From Neolewinella litorea (lineage in GTDB: Bacteria > Bacteroidota > Bacteroidia > Chitinophagales > Saprospiraceae), in the NCBI RefSeq assembly GCF_004803465.1, contig NZ_SRSF01000001.1:1302501-1366500 (forward strand): 64,000 bases of DNA, in the 5' to 3' direction. Positions 25,434-34,414 of the stretch are shown piece by piece (within the stretch, counting starts at the first letter, position 1; each line of letters starts with the position of its first letter). A program made the translations under genes and the position numbers. The notes beneath the pieces were generated by a model. It worked only from the letters and a program-made list of their open reading frames with translations, did no database searches and was not told the origin of the DNA.

Positions 25434-27062
25434 CTAGAGGTCGATCGTTTTTTCCACGGTCCAGTTGGCCCGCAGAGGCTCTATCTCAAAGCGTTGGACG
25501 GTCTCCGGTTGCAGACCGAAGCGCAGGTCACCTACGTCGTAGCGCTCATTGCCGTTGCTGTCGTAAATCAGCTCCATGCGGTAGGTAGCGGGCCGCAGAC
25601 TCTTGTACTCGGCGACGTATTCGAATTGCTCATCGATGTATCGCCGGCTGCCCAACACTACCTGGTCGTTGCCGTCTATCAGACGGACGATGTAGTCAAT
25701 GGTCGGATTCAGGTTGGTGAAGTAGATGACCAGGTCGCCGTACAACTCCCCGGAATCGACGTTCAGGTCAGCTACGATGGAGTCGCGGTTCTGTATGCCG
25801 TACCAGTCGCTGACGGCCCCGGGCAAAACCTCCAGTCGAAAGGGCACGGCGCCCGACCACGAGGCCCGCAGGCGCACCTCCGCCGGGTAGAGCGAATCGA
25901 TCGAGTAGCTGAACGCTACGGGTGCCGGCAGGGTGTCGCGGTACAGGCGCACCCGTGCCGTATCGAGGGAGTCGACCGGACGGTTAAACACCAGCCGAAT
26001 CCCTTCCCCCGGGTTCACCTTGCCCTTGGTTCGGTTGATCAGGGCCAGGGGTAGCGCATCGTCCACGCTGGCTTCCTCACCGGTGACGATAAGGGTATCC
26101 GCCTCAATACCCCGGCGCCCCACCAGCAGGGTATCCGGGCCGGGCTGCCGATAAAACAGCAGGAGGGTGTCGCCAAAGTTGTTGCGGCGGTAGGTTCGGG
26201 AAGCGGACAAGTCTACGCCCCCCGCTGCCTGGTTCAGGGTAAGTTTGATGACGCCATATTCCTCCAGATCGGCCTCCACGATCCGGGGGGAAATGGGTAC
26301 CGGGGAGAGCCGCAGGGCTTCCAGTGCATTCTCCCCGTCGGTCACGGTAATGAGGCTGTCGAGGAAGCCCACGGCCAGCGGCGGAAATACCCCCGTGTAG
26401 TCGGCGTAATAACTGCGGGCCGCGGGGTTGCGCTGCAGGGCGACCACGCGGTAGCGTCCGGGCCGTACGTTACTTATGGTGTAGGTGCCGGCGGCGTCGG
26501 TCTGGGCAAAGTAGGTTGGATTCTGGGTGAAAACGGCGGTATCCGCCAAGTCGCTGTACAGGGTTACGGCGATTTCGTCGAGCGGTTCACCGGTAAACGC
26601 ATCGACCACCGTGCCCGTAACGGAAGCGGTATCGAGGACGGGGCCGGTGGCGAAAACGAAGCGGAGGTTTTCGGTGGGGTTGCCCTCGTTCAGGTCCTTA
26701 ATGGCTCCGCCGATGTTGACCACGTAGGTTACGCTGTCGCGCAGCGTCACGCCCTCCAGGGGAATCAGCAGGGTACGCCGCCGGAGGGTGGGCCGGTTGT
26801 CGCCTTCCAGTTCGATGGGCGGACTGATCAGGATTTCCTGCTGGGGGTCCAGTTCCACCCATTCGTCGAAGGTGAGTTCGATCCTGTCCGGACGGAAGTT
26901 GGTCTGGAAATTGGGGGTGGATTCCTCGAGCACCAGTACCGGCCCCACGGAATCGACCGGTCCGCCGTTGGGCGGGGAAGGAGTAGCGCAGCGCTGCAAA
27001 CCAAAAAACTGGGCCAGCGTAAGGAGGGCCAGGGTGGAAAAGAACAGGAACTTGCGGATCAA
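25434..27062 (-). CDS. Lipoprotein with Ig-like (SbsA-type) and carboxypeptidase-regulatory-like domains
   Basis: A 542-residue exported lipoprotein: signal helix then lipobox FGLQRC, with mature N-terminus CATPSPPNGGPVDSVGP, a pattern that recurs in Bacteroidota Ig-like lipoproteins. Domains: an SbsA-type Ig domain (about residues 40-140, with IELTFDEWVEL), a carboxypeptidase-regulatory-like domain with VTGTVVDAFTGEPL and TDAAGTYTISNVRPGRYRV, and a C-terminal beta-rich part. Function unknown, probably outer-membrane. The start is TTG 27062; a stop 24 bases upstream rules out a much longer N-terminus. Probably last in the operon starting at 29012. Confidence 0.8.
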   Translation of the reverse strand: MIRKFLFFSTLALLTLAQFFGLQRCATPSPPNGGPVDSVGPVLVLEESTPNFQTNFRPDRIELTFDEWVELDPQQEILISPPIELEGDNRPTLRRRTLLIPLEGVTLRDSVTYVVNIGGAIKDLNEGNPTENLRFVFATGPVLDTASVTGTVVDAFTGEPLDEIAVTLYSDLADTAVFTQNPTYFAQTDAAGTYTISNVRPGRYRVVALQRNPAARSYYADYTGVFPPLAVGFLDSLITVTDGENALEALRLSPVPISPRIVEADLEEYGVIKLTLNQAAGGVDLSASRTYRRNNFGDTLLLFYRQPGPDTLLVGRRGIEADTLIVTGEEASVDDALPLALINRTKGKVNPGEGIRLVFNRPVDSLDTARVRLYRDTLPAPVAFSYSIDSLYPAEVRLRASWSGAVPFRLEVLPGAVSDWYGIQNRDSIVADLNVDSGELYGDLVIYFTNLNPTIDYIVRLIDGNDQVVLGSRRYIDEQFEYVAEYKSLRPATYRMELIYDSNGNERYDVGDLRFGLQPETVQRFEIEPLRANWTVEKTIDL

Positions 27063-27122
27063 AGCATCATTACTTGGGGGGTGCTACAAGGACGCCCGAG
27101 GGCCTGGCATGGTTGTCGGGAT

Positions 27123-27830
27123 TCACGGCACCCGCGCTCCGGCGCCCGAAAAGGTATCGACGGCGGCAAGGACGGCGTAGTAAAGGGTAGCGACCAGGCA
27201 AACGCCCCGCCACAGCGGACTGGGTTCGGGATAATACCAGACGTTCATGATCGCCGCCAGGATAAAGGCCACGGAAGCCAGAAGCGTAAGTACCCAACAG
27301 CGACCCCCCCGGCTCGGGTAGGCAAAGAGAATGGGCAAAAAGTGCATCACGGCAAAGCCCAGTACAATGAGTACCAGCCACGTAGCGGACAGGTCCGGCA
27401 GGACGAAGACCAGGATGTACACCACCATGTTCCAGAGCACGGGAAAGCCCACGAAGTGCTTGCCGGAGGGGCTCACCATGCCTTCCATTCCGTAATAGAG
27501 CGCGGCCGACAGGAGCATGGCGAAGCAGCAAAACAGCCGTACCGCGTGGGGCAGGTCCATTGCCTCGTAAAAGAGATAGGCGGGCAGGATGGCGTAGGAA
27601 AAAAAGTCTATAACGTAATCGATCGTCATGCCGCTGACGCGCGGCAGCACTTCACGCACCCGGGCCAGGCGAGCCAGCGAGCCGTCGACGCCGTCAATGA
27701 TCAGGGCCACCAGGATCCAGAGCATGGCCTGGCGAAAGTCGCCCTCGCTGACGGCCAGCAGTCCCATAAATGCGGCCAGTAGTCCGGAAGCGGTAAAAAC
27801 GTGGACGGACCAGGCGGCAATTTTCTGCAT
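27123..27830 (-). CDS. pcs: CDP-alcohol phosphatidyltransferase, phosphatidylcholine-synthase (Pcs)-like
   Basis: A 235-residue, eight-helix enzyme. The CDP-alcohol motif DxxDGxxAR...GxxxDxxxD is complete at D46, D49, G50, A53, R54, G67, D71 and D75. Beyond the motif, several blocks recall rhizobial phosphatidylcholine synthase: AWSVHVFTASG at the N-terminus, REVLPRVSG and GFPVLWNMVVYI. Pcs condenses choline with CDP-diacylglycerol to phosphatidylcholine in the inner membrane. Phosphatidylserine synthase is the main alternative. It lies 19 bases downstream of the EI24-like gene in the 29012-25434 operon. Confidence 0.75.
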   Translation of the reverse strand: MQKIAAWSVHVFTASGLLAAFMGLLAVSEGDFRQAMLWILVALIIDGVDGSLARLARVREVLPRVSGMTIDYVIDFFSYAILPAYLFYEAMDLPHAVRLFCCFAMLLSAALYYGMEGMVSPSGKHFVGFPVLWNMVVYILVFVLPDLSATWLVLIVLGFAVMHFLPILFAYPSRGGRCWVLTLLASVAFILAAIMNVWYYPEPSPLWRGVCLVATLYYAVLAAVDTFSGAGARVP

Positions 27831-27849
27831 CGGGGGTGGGTTACGGCGG

Positions 27850-28725
27850 TCAAGATAGGGACCGCGACGCCTTTCGCTGGGCCTTGCGCTCCCGTTTGGC
27901 CGCGCGTGCCTCAGCCTTGCGTTTCTCTTTGGCGCTCATGCGGTACCCTACCAGGTGCAGATCGCTTTTTTCGCGCAGTACGATACCGGCGGCTACCGAA
28001 GTGACGAGGGGGCCGAGCAGCGTGCCGAACACCGGTACCTTGAGCATAAGAAAAAGGGGCAGGCCCAACCCCATGCAAATGCCGATGTAGTTGCGCACCA
28101 GGTGTCGCATACTCTGCCGGATGGTGAGCCCGAACTGTTCGTTGTAGTTGTCGGCGATGGCGTAACCGAGAATTGTGGATTGCACACCGACGGCGAAGAT
28201 CCATTCCAGACCGCCGGGAAGCAGCCCCCCTCCCACCCCGAGCAGTACCTCCTGCAGAATCAGGGCCATGATGGAAACCTGGATCATTCGGATCTGGGCA
28301 TGCAGGAAGGGCCGAAACTGGTGGGCGGCCTCCGTGTCTTTCTGCACGATGATGCGCAGGGTACGGCGCATGAAGTGGTAAATGACCACTTCCAGCAGTA
28401 CCAGTACTACCCAGTTGAGGGTGCCTTCGGACAAGCTTTGGTAGGCGTCCTGCACCAGTCGCATGATCAGGCTGTCGGAGCCCACGGCCATGGCGTACAG
28501 GGGGGCATCGGAATGGCTCTCGAACCAATCGACCACCTCAGTGATCATGAACAGCCCTACTAATACGCCGATCACCACCAGGGCGCGGGCCACCCAGCCG
28601 TACTGCCGCAGTCCGTACCAGAGCCGGTGGTTGATCATGAACCGCCACGCCCGGGGGAAGGTCATGAGCGTATAAAAGAACTCGTGGACGCCGTAGCGGA
28701 ACCTGGTAATGCGGTCTCTTTCCAT
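27850..28725 (-). CDS. Multi-pass membrane protein, possibly EI24/CysZ-like
   Basis: A 291-residue protein with five or six hydrophobic helices and a very basic Ala/Lys/Arg-rich C-terminal tail (AKEKRKAEARAAKRERKAQR). The N-terminal FPRAWRFMINHRLWYGL and the late segment KVPVFGTLLGPLVTSVAAG resemble EI24-domain proteins of Bacteroidota, but the match is loose and the core motifs are not decisive. It overlaps the upstream 95-residue gene by one base and precedes pcs by 19 bases, so a role in membrane-lipid or envelope biology is possible. No firm function. Confidence 0.55.
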   Translation of the reverse strand: MERDRITRFRYGVHEFFYTLMTFPRAWRFMINHRLWYGLRQYGWVARALVVIGVLVGLFMITEVVDWFESHSDAPLYAMAVGSDSLIMRLVQDAYQSLSEGTLNWVVLVLLEVVIYHFMRRTLRIIVQKDTEAAHQFRPFLHAQIRMIQVSIMALILQEVLLGVGGGLLPGGLEWIFAVGVQSTILGYAIADNYNEQFGLTIRQSMRHLVRNYIGICMGLGLPLFLMLKVPVFGTLLGPLVTSVAAGIVLREKSDLHLVGYRMSAKEKRKAEARAAKRERKAQRKASRSLS

Positions 28726-29012
28726 CAGCTCGACTTCTCGCTGCGGCAGCGGGTGAGCTCTTGTCGCAGGCGTTCATTTTCGGAGCGCAGCTGTTCAATT
28801 TCCTGCAGGCTCGCGTCGGTGGCTCCGTTGCCGTTGGGTGGGGCCTGATAGCTCTCCTCACGCGGCTCGGGCTCGTCCATACCGAGCCAACCCTTCACAT
28901 TGGCCACCGGATCCTCACCGTTGAAGAGGGCCGCGGCGACGTAAACGATCGGCAGGGCAATGAGCAGAAAGATGATAAAACGGCTGAAAACGGTTAATCG
29001 GGTTCGTGGCAT
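28725..29012 (-). CDS. Small membrane protein with C-terminal coiled coil
   Basis: A 95-residue protein: one membrane helix (FIIFLLIALPIVYVAAALF, residues 12-30), a Pro/Glu-rich linker, then a short coiled coil (SLQEIEQLRSENERLRQEL). I do not recognise a family. Such single-helix coiled-coil proteins often scaffold membrane complexes. First gene of an operon with the EI24-like, Pcs-like and lipoprotein genes, with a good -7 box 54 bases upstream. Confidence 0.65.
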   Translation of the reverse strand: MPRTRLTVFSRFIIFLLIALPIVYVAAALFNGEDPVANVKGWLGMDEPEPREESYQAPPNGNGATDASLQEIEQLRSENERLRQELTRCRSEKSS

Positions 29013-29066
29013 GGCTCGGTAATTTCTATCAAGATACGGGTGGTTCGGCTGGTTTCCGGTCCGCTA

Positions 29067-29074
29067 CAAAGGTA
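29067..29074 (-). promoter_or_regulatory. -7 box of the membrane-protein/pcs operon
   Basis: TACCTTTG on the minus strand, exact match to TAnnTTTG, 54 bases before the ATG at 29012. No TTG at 18-21 bases upstream. Confidence 0.45.
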
Positions 29075-29182
29075 AGTCTACTAACGCAGTGGGATATTAG
29101 ACCGGCTGGGGAAGGCCGGGGTCAGAACCTATGGCCTGCCTTGCGTTATATTGCCGAACGAACCTATAAGACCCCGACGCTC

Positions 29183-30394
29183 TTGCCCACTGAAGCCTTT
29201 ATCTACGACGCGCTGCGCAGTCCCCGGGGCCGCGCCGTCCACCCCGCCGACCTTTACGAGGTCAAGCCTATTGAAATCCTTTCCCAGTGCCTTTCCGCCT
29301 TCCAGCGCCGCAGCGGGCGGGACGACCTTCCGCCGGAAATTGACGACCTCATCATCGGGTGCAACACCCCGGCCGGCGACCAGGGTTACAATATTGCCCG
29401 CGCCGCCCTGCTCTATACGGGTTGGGGGCAGGCCCGGGGCGGACTGCAGATCAACCGGTTCAACACGAGCGGATTGGAAGCCATAAACCTGGCCGCCGCC
29501 CGCATCACCGCCGGTTACGGAAAGATCATCATCGCGGGGGGGCTGGAGGTCATGTCGCGGGTACCCACCTACCTCAACGGCGGCCCCATGATGAACGACC
29601 CGGCCACCGTCATCAACAGCCACTACATTCCCCAGGGCGTGGCGGCCGACCTGGTGGCCAGTACGCATGGGCTACTGCAATCGGACCTCGACGCCTACGC
29701 CCTGCGCAGTCACGCCCGCGCGGTTGCCGCCCGCGAATCCGGTTACTTCGCCCCCAGCCTGGAGCCCATCACGGATCAGAACGGGCTGCCCATTCTTTCC
29801 GAAGACACCCTCCCCGACGCCGGGCTCGACCTGGAACAGTTGGCGACGCTGGAACCGCGTTTCGCGGAGATGGGCCTGGCCGGCTTCGACGAGATGGCCC
29901 TGCACCGCTTCCCGCTCGTGGACCACGTGGGCCACGTACACACCAACGGCAATACGAGTCCGCCCGCCGACGGCTGCGCCCTGTGCCTGCTGGGCAACCG
30001 CTCGGCCGGCGAGCGACTCGGATTCAAGGCCCGCGCGCGGATCCGCGCCGTGGCAATGTCGGCCGTCGACGCGACCCTACTCACGGGCGGCGTCAATGCC
30101 AGCGACCTGGCCCTGGAGCAGGCGGGACTGAGCCGGCAGGATATTGACCTGTGGGAATTCAACGAAAGCTTCGCGGCCCCTTCCATCCGCTTCCAGCAGC
30201 GGCTAGGGATTGACGAAGACCGCATCAACGTCCTTGGGGGAAGCATCGCCCTGGGGGAACCCCTGGGGGCGGTGGGCGGCATGATGCTCTGCCAGATCCT
30301 GGACGAACTCGAACGCCGCGACCTCACCCTGGGTAGTCTGACCATCGACGCCGGGGCCGGGCTGGCCGTTTCCACCATCATCGAACGACTATGA
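29183..30394 (+). CDS. Thiolase-fold protein lacking the catalytic Cys, His and Cys residues
   Basis: A 403-residue protein with full-length thiolase architecture: NRF-x-x-SGLEA, GGLEVMSRVP, NESFAAP, GG-IALG-PLGA-G and a C-terminal TIIERL. The nucleophilic Cys of the usual RFCASG motif is Asn94 (codon AAC 29462), the His of GHP is Glu359 (GAA 30257) and the general-base Cys of C-x-GGG is Asp389 (GAC 30347). Asn327 of NE-F is kept. The fold is thus intact but standard thiolysis is not expected. TTG 29183 (MPTEAFIYDALRSPRG) is chosen as start because it matches thiolase N-termini; the frame back to 29006 overlaps the divergent gene. It overlaps the FadJ-like gene by ATGA, so the two are probably one complex. 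Confidence 0.85.
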   Translation: MPTEAFIYDALRSPRGRAVHPADLYEVKPIEILSQCLSAFQRRSGRDDLPPEIDDLIIGCNTPAGDQGYNIARAALLYTGWGQARGGLQINRFNTSGLEAINLAAARITAGYGKIIIAGGLEVMSRVPTYLNGGPMMNDPATVINSHYIPQGVAADLVASTHGLLQSDLDAYALRSHARAVAARESGYFAPSLEPITDQNGLPILSEDTLPDAGLDLEQLATLEPRFAEMGLAGFDEMALHRFPLVDHVGHVHTNGNTSPPADGCALCLLGNRSAGERLGFKARARIRAVAMSAVDATLLTGGVNASDLALEQAGLSRQDIDLWEFNESFAAPSIRFQQRLGIDEDRINVLGGSIALGEPLGAVGGMMLCQILDELERRDLTLGSLTIDAGAGLAVSTIIERL

Positions 30395-32532
30395 TCCATT
30401 ACCGTAAGGACACCGATAATATCGTTACCCTCATCCTGGACATGTCCGGGCGGTCCGGCAACCTGCTGAACCACGAGATCGTGGCGGCATTCGCCCCGGT
30501 GATCCACCACCTCAAGCAGGAGAAGGCCGCCGGTAAGCTCAACGGGGTGATCATCACCTCGGCCAAGAAGGATTTCCTGGAGAGCGGCGACCTGGATTAC
30601 CTGTACCGACTCAACGAACCGGCGCAGGCCTTCGAGGCCGCCCAACAACTCAAGCAGTTCCTCCGCGACGTCGAGGTGCCCGGCGTACCCGTAGCGGCCG
30701 CGATCAACGGCGACGCCCTGGGTACCGGTTTCGAACTGACGCTGGCTTGCCACTACCGCATCGTACTGGCGGATTCCGACCTCCGGCTGGGCCACCCGGA
30801 GGTCAAGATCGGACTGATCCCCAGCGGCGGGGCCATTATCCGGCTGATGTGGTTGCTGGGCATTGAACGGGCCTACCCCTTGCTGCTGGAGGGCAGGCGG
30901 TACAGTCCGCAGGAAGCGCTCAAGGTGGGCCTTATTGACGAACTGGCCGACACCCGCGAGGAGATGCTCATGCGCGCCAAGGCCTGGCTGCTCAAACACC
31001 ACGACGTACGGCGCACCTGGGACGACCCGGACGGCGACATCCCCGGCGGCACGGCCGCCGACCCAAATTTGGGCCACCGCATCCGTCTGCTGACCGCGCG
31101 GCTGTCGGCCAAGACCAACGACCTCTACCCGGCCAAGCGCGCGATCATCGACCTGCTGGCCGAGGCCAGCAAACTGGACTTCGCCACCGCCTATCGCCTC
31201 GACAGTCGGTACTACGCGCGGGTGGCTACCGACCCGGTCACCAAGAATATGATCTCCACCTTTTGGTTCGACAAGCAGGCCGTGCGCGGTGGCGTGGGTC
31301 GGCCCAAGGGCTACGGCAAGTTCCGCGCCCGCCGGGTGGGCGTGATCGGCGCCGGCATGATGGGTTCCGGAATTGCCTTCCTCTGCCTGCGCAACGGCCT
31401 GGAGGTGATACTAAAGGACGTCAGCCAGCCCATTGCCGACCGCGGCAAGGAATACGTGGCCGAAAAGATCGACGAGTATACCGAGCGGGGCACCTTCCAG
31501 CCCGAAGACCGGGAGAAACTCCTCAGCCGGATCACCACCACCAACAGCAGCCACCTGTTCAAGGACTGCGATATCGTGGTCGAGGCCGTCTTCGAAAACA
31601 AGTCGGTAAAAACCAAAGTGACCCGGGAAGCCGAGGAGCACCTGGATGAGTATTCCATCTTCGCCACGAATACCCTTTCCATCCCCATCACGGAACTCGG
31701 CCGGGAAAGCCTGCGTCCCGAAAATTACGTAGGGCTCCACTTCTTCTCCCCGGCCGAAAAAACCTCCGTCGTGGAGGTTGTGGTGGGCGAGCAGACCAGC
31801 GACGAAACCGTGGCCCGGGCCTTCGACTTTGCGATCGCCATCCGAAAACTGCCGATCGTGGTCAAGGACAGCTGGGGCTTCTTTGCCGCCCGCGTGCTCA
31901 ATACCTACATCCTGGAGGGCGTCACCATGCTGCGCGAGGGCTACCCCGCGGCGCTGATCGAGAATATGGGACGGCAGGCCGGCATGAAAAAAGGCCCCTT
32001 GGCCATGGCTGATGAGCTGGGACTGAAGCTCGTGCTGCGCTACGAACAACAAGCCGCCGAGCACTACGGCAAAAGGTACAAGCAGCATCCCGCGGTACCC
32101 GCCCTGACCACCATGCGGGAAGAGCTTGAACGCAGCGGAAAGAGCAAGCGCGCTGGCTTCTACGACTACGACGTGGAGGGTCAGGCCCGCCTCTGGCCCG
32201 GTCTGGCCGAACATTTCCCCGTGACAAAGGACGATTACAACCGGCGCCGCATGAAGGATCGCTTCCTCTTCGCCCAGGTTATTGAAGCCGGGTGGTGCCT
32301 ACAAGAGGACGTCATCGAGCACATCGAAGCGGCCAACCTGGCCAGTGTGTATGGCTGGGGATTCCCGGGCTATACCGGCGGCGTCATGCGATATATCTAC
32401 AGTTACGGACAGGAAAATTTCAAACAACGTTGCGCCGAACTGAAGGACCGCTACGGGCAGCGGTTTACTGTTCCCAAGTACCTGCGTGAACTGGACGCCG
32501 ACAAACTCATTCCCCGTTCGCTATCACGCTGA
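30391..32532 (+). CDS. FadJ/FadB-type 3-hydroxyacyl-CoA dehydrogenase/enoyl-CoA hydratase
   Basis: A 713-residue multifunctional beta-oxidation protein. The N-terminal crotonase domain (1-290) keeps both catalytic glutamates, in AINGDALGTGFEL and GHPEVKIGLIPSGG, though the oxyanion-hole block is SGDLDYL, one residue shorter than the usual GADI form. The NAD domain begins VGVIGAGMMGSGIAF at about residue 315; the catalytic His is in VGLHFFSPAEKTSVVEVV. The usual Asn of GFFVNR reads GFFAAR, as in a sub-family where this position varies. It hydrates enoyl-CoA and oxidises 3-hydroxyacyl-CoA. Coupled to the thiolase-fold gene by a four-base overlap. Confidence 0.92.
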   Translation: MIHYRKDTDNIVTLILDMSGRSGNLLNHEIVAAFAPVIHHLKQEKAAGKLNGVIITSAKKDFLESGDLDYLYRLNEPAQAFEAAQQLKQFLRDVEVPGVPVAAAINGDALGTGFELTLACHYRIVLADSDLRLGHPEVKIGLIPSGGAIIRLMWLLGIERAYPLLLEGRRYSPQEALKVGLIDELADTREEMLMRAKAWLLKHHDVRRTWDDPDGDIPGGTAADPNLGHRIRLLTARLSAKTNDLYPAKRAIIDLLAEASKLDFATAYRLDSRYYARVATDPVTKNMISTFWFDKQAVRGGVGRPKGYGKFRARRVGVIGAGMMGSGIAFLCLRNGLEVILKDVSQPIADRGKEYVAEKIDEYTERGTFQPEDREKLLSRITTTNSSHLFKDCDIVVEAVFENKSVKTKVTREAEEHLDEYSIFATNTLSIPITELGRESLRPENYVGLHFFSPAEKTSVVEVVVGEQTSDETVARAFDFAIAIRKLPIVVKDSWGFFAARVLNTYILEGVTMLREGYPAALIENMGRQAGMKKGPLAMADELGLKLVLRYEQQAAEHYGKRYKQHPAVPALTTMREELERSGKSKRAGFYDYDVEGQARLWPGLAEHFPVTKDDYNRRRMKDRFLFAQVIEAGWCLQEDVIEHIEAANLASVYGWGFPGYTGGVMRYIYSYGQENFKQRCAELKDRYGQRFTVPKYLRELDADKLIPRSLSR

Positions 32533-32578
32533 TGCGTGCTTGTCGATCACATCTGCCTATATTCAGGATGGATTATTG

Positions 32579-32586
32579 TAGATTTG
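32579..32586 (+). promoter_or_regulatory. -7 box of the sigma-54 activator gene
   Basis: TAGATTTG, exact TAnnTTTG, 19 bases before the ATG at 32606 and 46 bases after the fad-operon stop. Confidence 0.45.
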
Positions 32587-32605
32587 GTTACGAACCTCCC
32601 TATTA

Positions 32606-34414
32606 ATGCCGGATAATGCTTGCGATATTGGAGAGATCCTTGAAACGATCCCTATTCCCGGCTTCTTAGCCCACCTGGATGGTGGTATCGTCTACGCAAA
32701 CAAGGCCATGATGGCCATTTCCGGACAGCCTGCCCTGGTGGACATGGACCGAACGGTCTTTGGGCTTGGTATTTTTCATAATCCCGCGGAATTCCGGGGA
32801 TTCATCCAAAGCTTCAAACTCGGCGGCAGCACGCGACGCCTGGTTTTGCCCGTGGGTCGGCTCACCAACTCAGGGCGTCCGCTGGTACTCTTCGCCAGCC
32901 GGGTCAGCTACCGCCAGCACCCCGCCCTCTTCGGCGTCATCAGTCCGGCCACCTCGACCGGGGATGAGATCCTGCGCAGTGAACCCGACGATAACCTCGA
33001 TGCACTGCTGGACAAAGTCGAGACCTACACGCTGCGGGTGCATCGCTCCGGACGGCTAATCCACCTGAATCTACCCCTGCTCATCGAACTCGGATACGAC
33101 CGTAGGGAGCGCACCCCTCCACTGCGTCAGATCGACGCGGAAAACGACGCTCAGCGGCTTACCCAATTGATGGATTCCGCCCTGGTAAGGGGGGATGCCA
33201 CCTACGAAACCTCCTTTCAGCGCAAGGACGGCACCCTCTTTCCGGTCAAGGTGGTCGTGAAACCCATCCGCAAGGTTGAATTCAAGGACCAGTTCATGCT
33301 GACCGCCTACGACCTCACTGAGCGGCGCAACCAGCAGCAACGCGAACAGGCCATGGAGATCAAGCTGGAACGCATGTCCAAGGAGTTGGAGCGCAGACAG
33401 CTCCTCATCAAGGAAAAGTTCGGTACACCGTCCGATTTTACCATCATCAGCAAGAGCCCAGCTTACGCCCGTGTCCTGGAGCAAGTCAATCAGGTGGCCG
33501 CCACCGACAGTACCGTGCTGATTACGGGAGAAACCGGTACGGGCAAGGAGCTCATCGCCCGGGCCATCCATGCCAAAAGCCTCCGGGCCAACCGCCCCTT
33601 GCTCATCCTCAACTGCGGGGCGCTCCCGGCCGACCTCATCGAAAGCGAGCTGTTTGGATACCGGCGGGGTGCCTTCACCGGGGCCCGGGCCGACCACCTC
33701 GGTCGTTTTGAACTGGCCGACGAGGGAACGCTATTCCTCGATGAGATCGGGGAGATGCCTATGCTGCTGCAAACCCGCCTGCTGCGCGTATTGCAGGATG
33801 GCGAATTCACCCCGCTGGGCGCAACCGAAAGCATACAAACGGACGTCAGGATCATCGCGGCCACCAACCGCAACCTGCGCAAGCGGGTCGCGGAGGGAAC
33901 CTTCCGGTCCGACCTGTATTTCCGACTGAACGTCTTCCCCATTCACAGCCTTCCCTTGCGTGAGCGCCGCGAAGACATTCCCGCGCTGATCGACCATTTC
34001 ATCCAGAAACACGCTCCGCCGAACCGGCCGCTTCCCCGGCTGCGGCCCCAGGACTTGGAGAAGTTGATCAACTACGATTACGAGGGCAACGTGCGGGAAC
34101 TGGAGAACATCATCCAGCGCGCGCTCATCATCAGTACGGGCGACATACTGGAGGTTAACTACGAACGCCACGCCCGGTCATCCGCAGAACCTGACGGGGC
34201 GCCGGACAGCATTCCGGAGCCGGAGGTTTTGGATTTCGAGGAGATGCAGCGCCGTCACATCATGGCCGTACTGAGCATGACGGAAGGCAAAGTGAGTGGA
34301 AAGGGCGGGGCCGCGGAGTTGCTCGGGTTGAACGCGCAGACACTGTTCAGCAAGATGCGCAAACTGGGCATCAGCCGGCAGTCCACTAAGTATTCTCCAC
34401 CACCTCAAAACTGA
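32606..34414 (+). CDS. PAS-domain sigma-54-dependent transcriptional activator (NtrC/Fis type)
   Basis: A 602-residue regulator. Two PAS-like domains lie at about residues 10-120 and 125-245, followed by a short coiled coil (QREQAMEIKLERMSKELERR). The AAA+ domain has Walker A GETGTGKE, the sigma-54 contact loop GAFTGA, Walker B GTLFLDEIGEM and an arginine-finger region. A Fis-type helix-turn-helix closes it (GKGGAAELLGLNAQTLFSKM). There is no receiver domain, so the PAS domains probably sense a ligand or partner directly. Its 3' end overlaps the convergent CheB-CheR gene by 29 bases. Confidence 0.93.
   Translation: MPDNACDIGEILETIPIPGFLAHLDGGIVYANKAMMAISGQPALVDMDRTVFGLGIFHNPAEFRGFIQSFKLGGSTRRLVLPVGRLTNSGRPLVLFASRVSYRQHPALFGVISPATSTGDEILRSEPDDNLDALLDKVETYTLRVHRSGRLIHLNLPLLIELGYDRRERTPPLRQIDAENDAQRLTQLMDSALVRGDATYETSFQRKDGTLFPVKVVVKPIRKVEFKDQFMLTAYDLTERRNQQQREQAMEIKLERMSKELERRQLLIKEKFGTPSDFTIISKSPAYARVLEQVNQVAATDSTVLITGETGTGKELIARAIHAKSLRANRPLLILNCGALPADLIESELFGYRRGAFTGARADHLGRFELADEGTLFLDEIGEMPMLLQTRLLRVLQDGEFTPLGATESIQTDVRIIAATNRNLRKRVAEGTFRSDLYFRLNVFPIHSLPLRERREDIPALIDHFIQKHAPPNRPLPRLRPQDLEKLINYDYEGNVRELENIIQRALIISTGDILEVNYERHARSSAEPDGAPDSIPEPEVLDFEEMQRRHIMAVLSMTEGKVSGKGGAAELLGLNAQTLFSKMRKLGISRQSTKYSPPPQN

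Noticed and set aside
29006-29182. N-terminal extension of the thiolase-like protein
   Set aside because: Overlaps the divergent membrane-protein gene and its promoter; thiolase similarity starts at the TTG at 29183.
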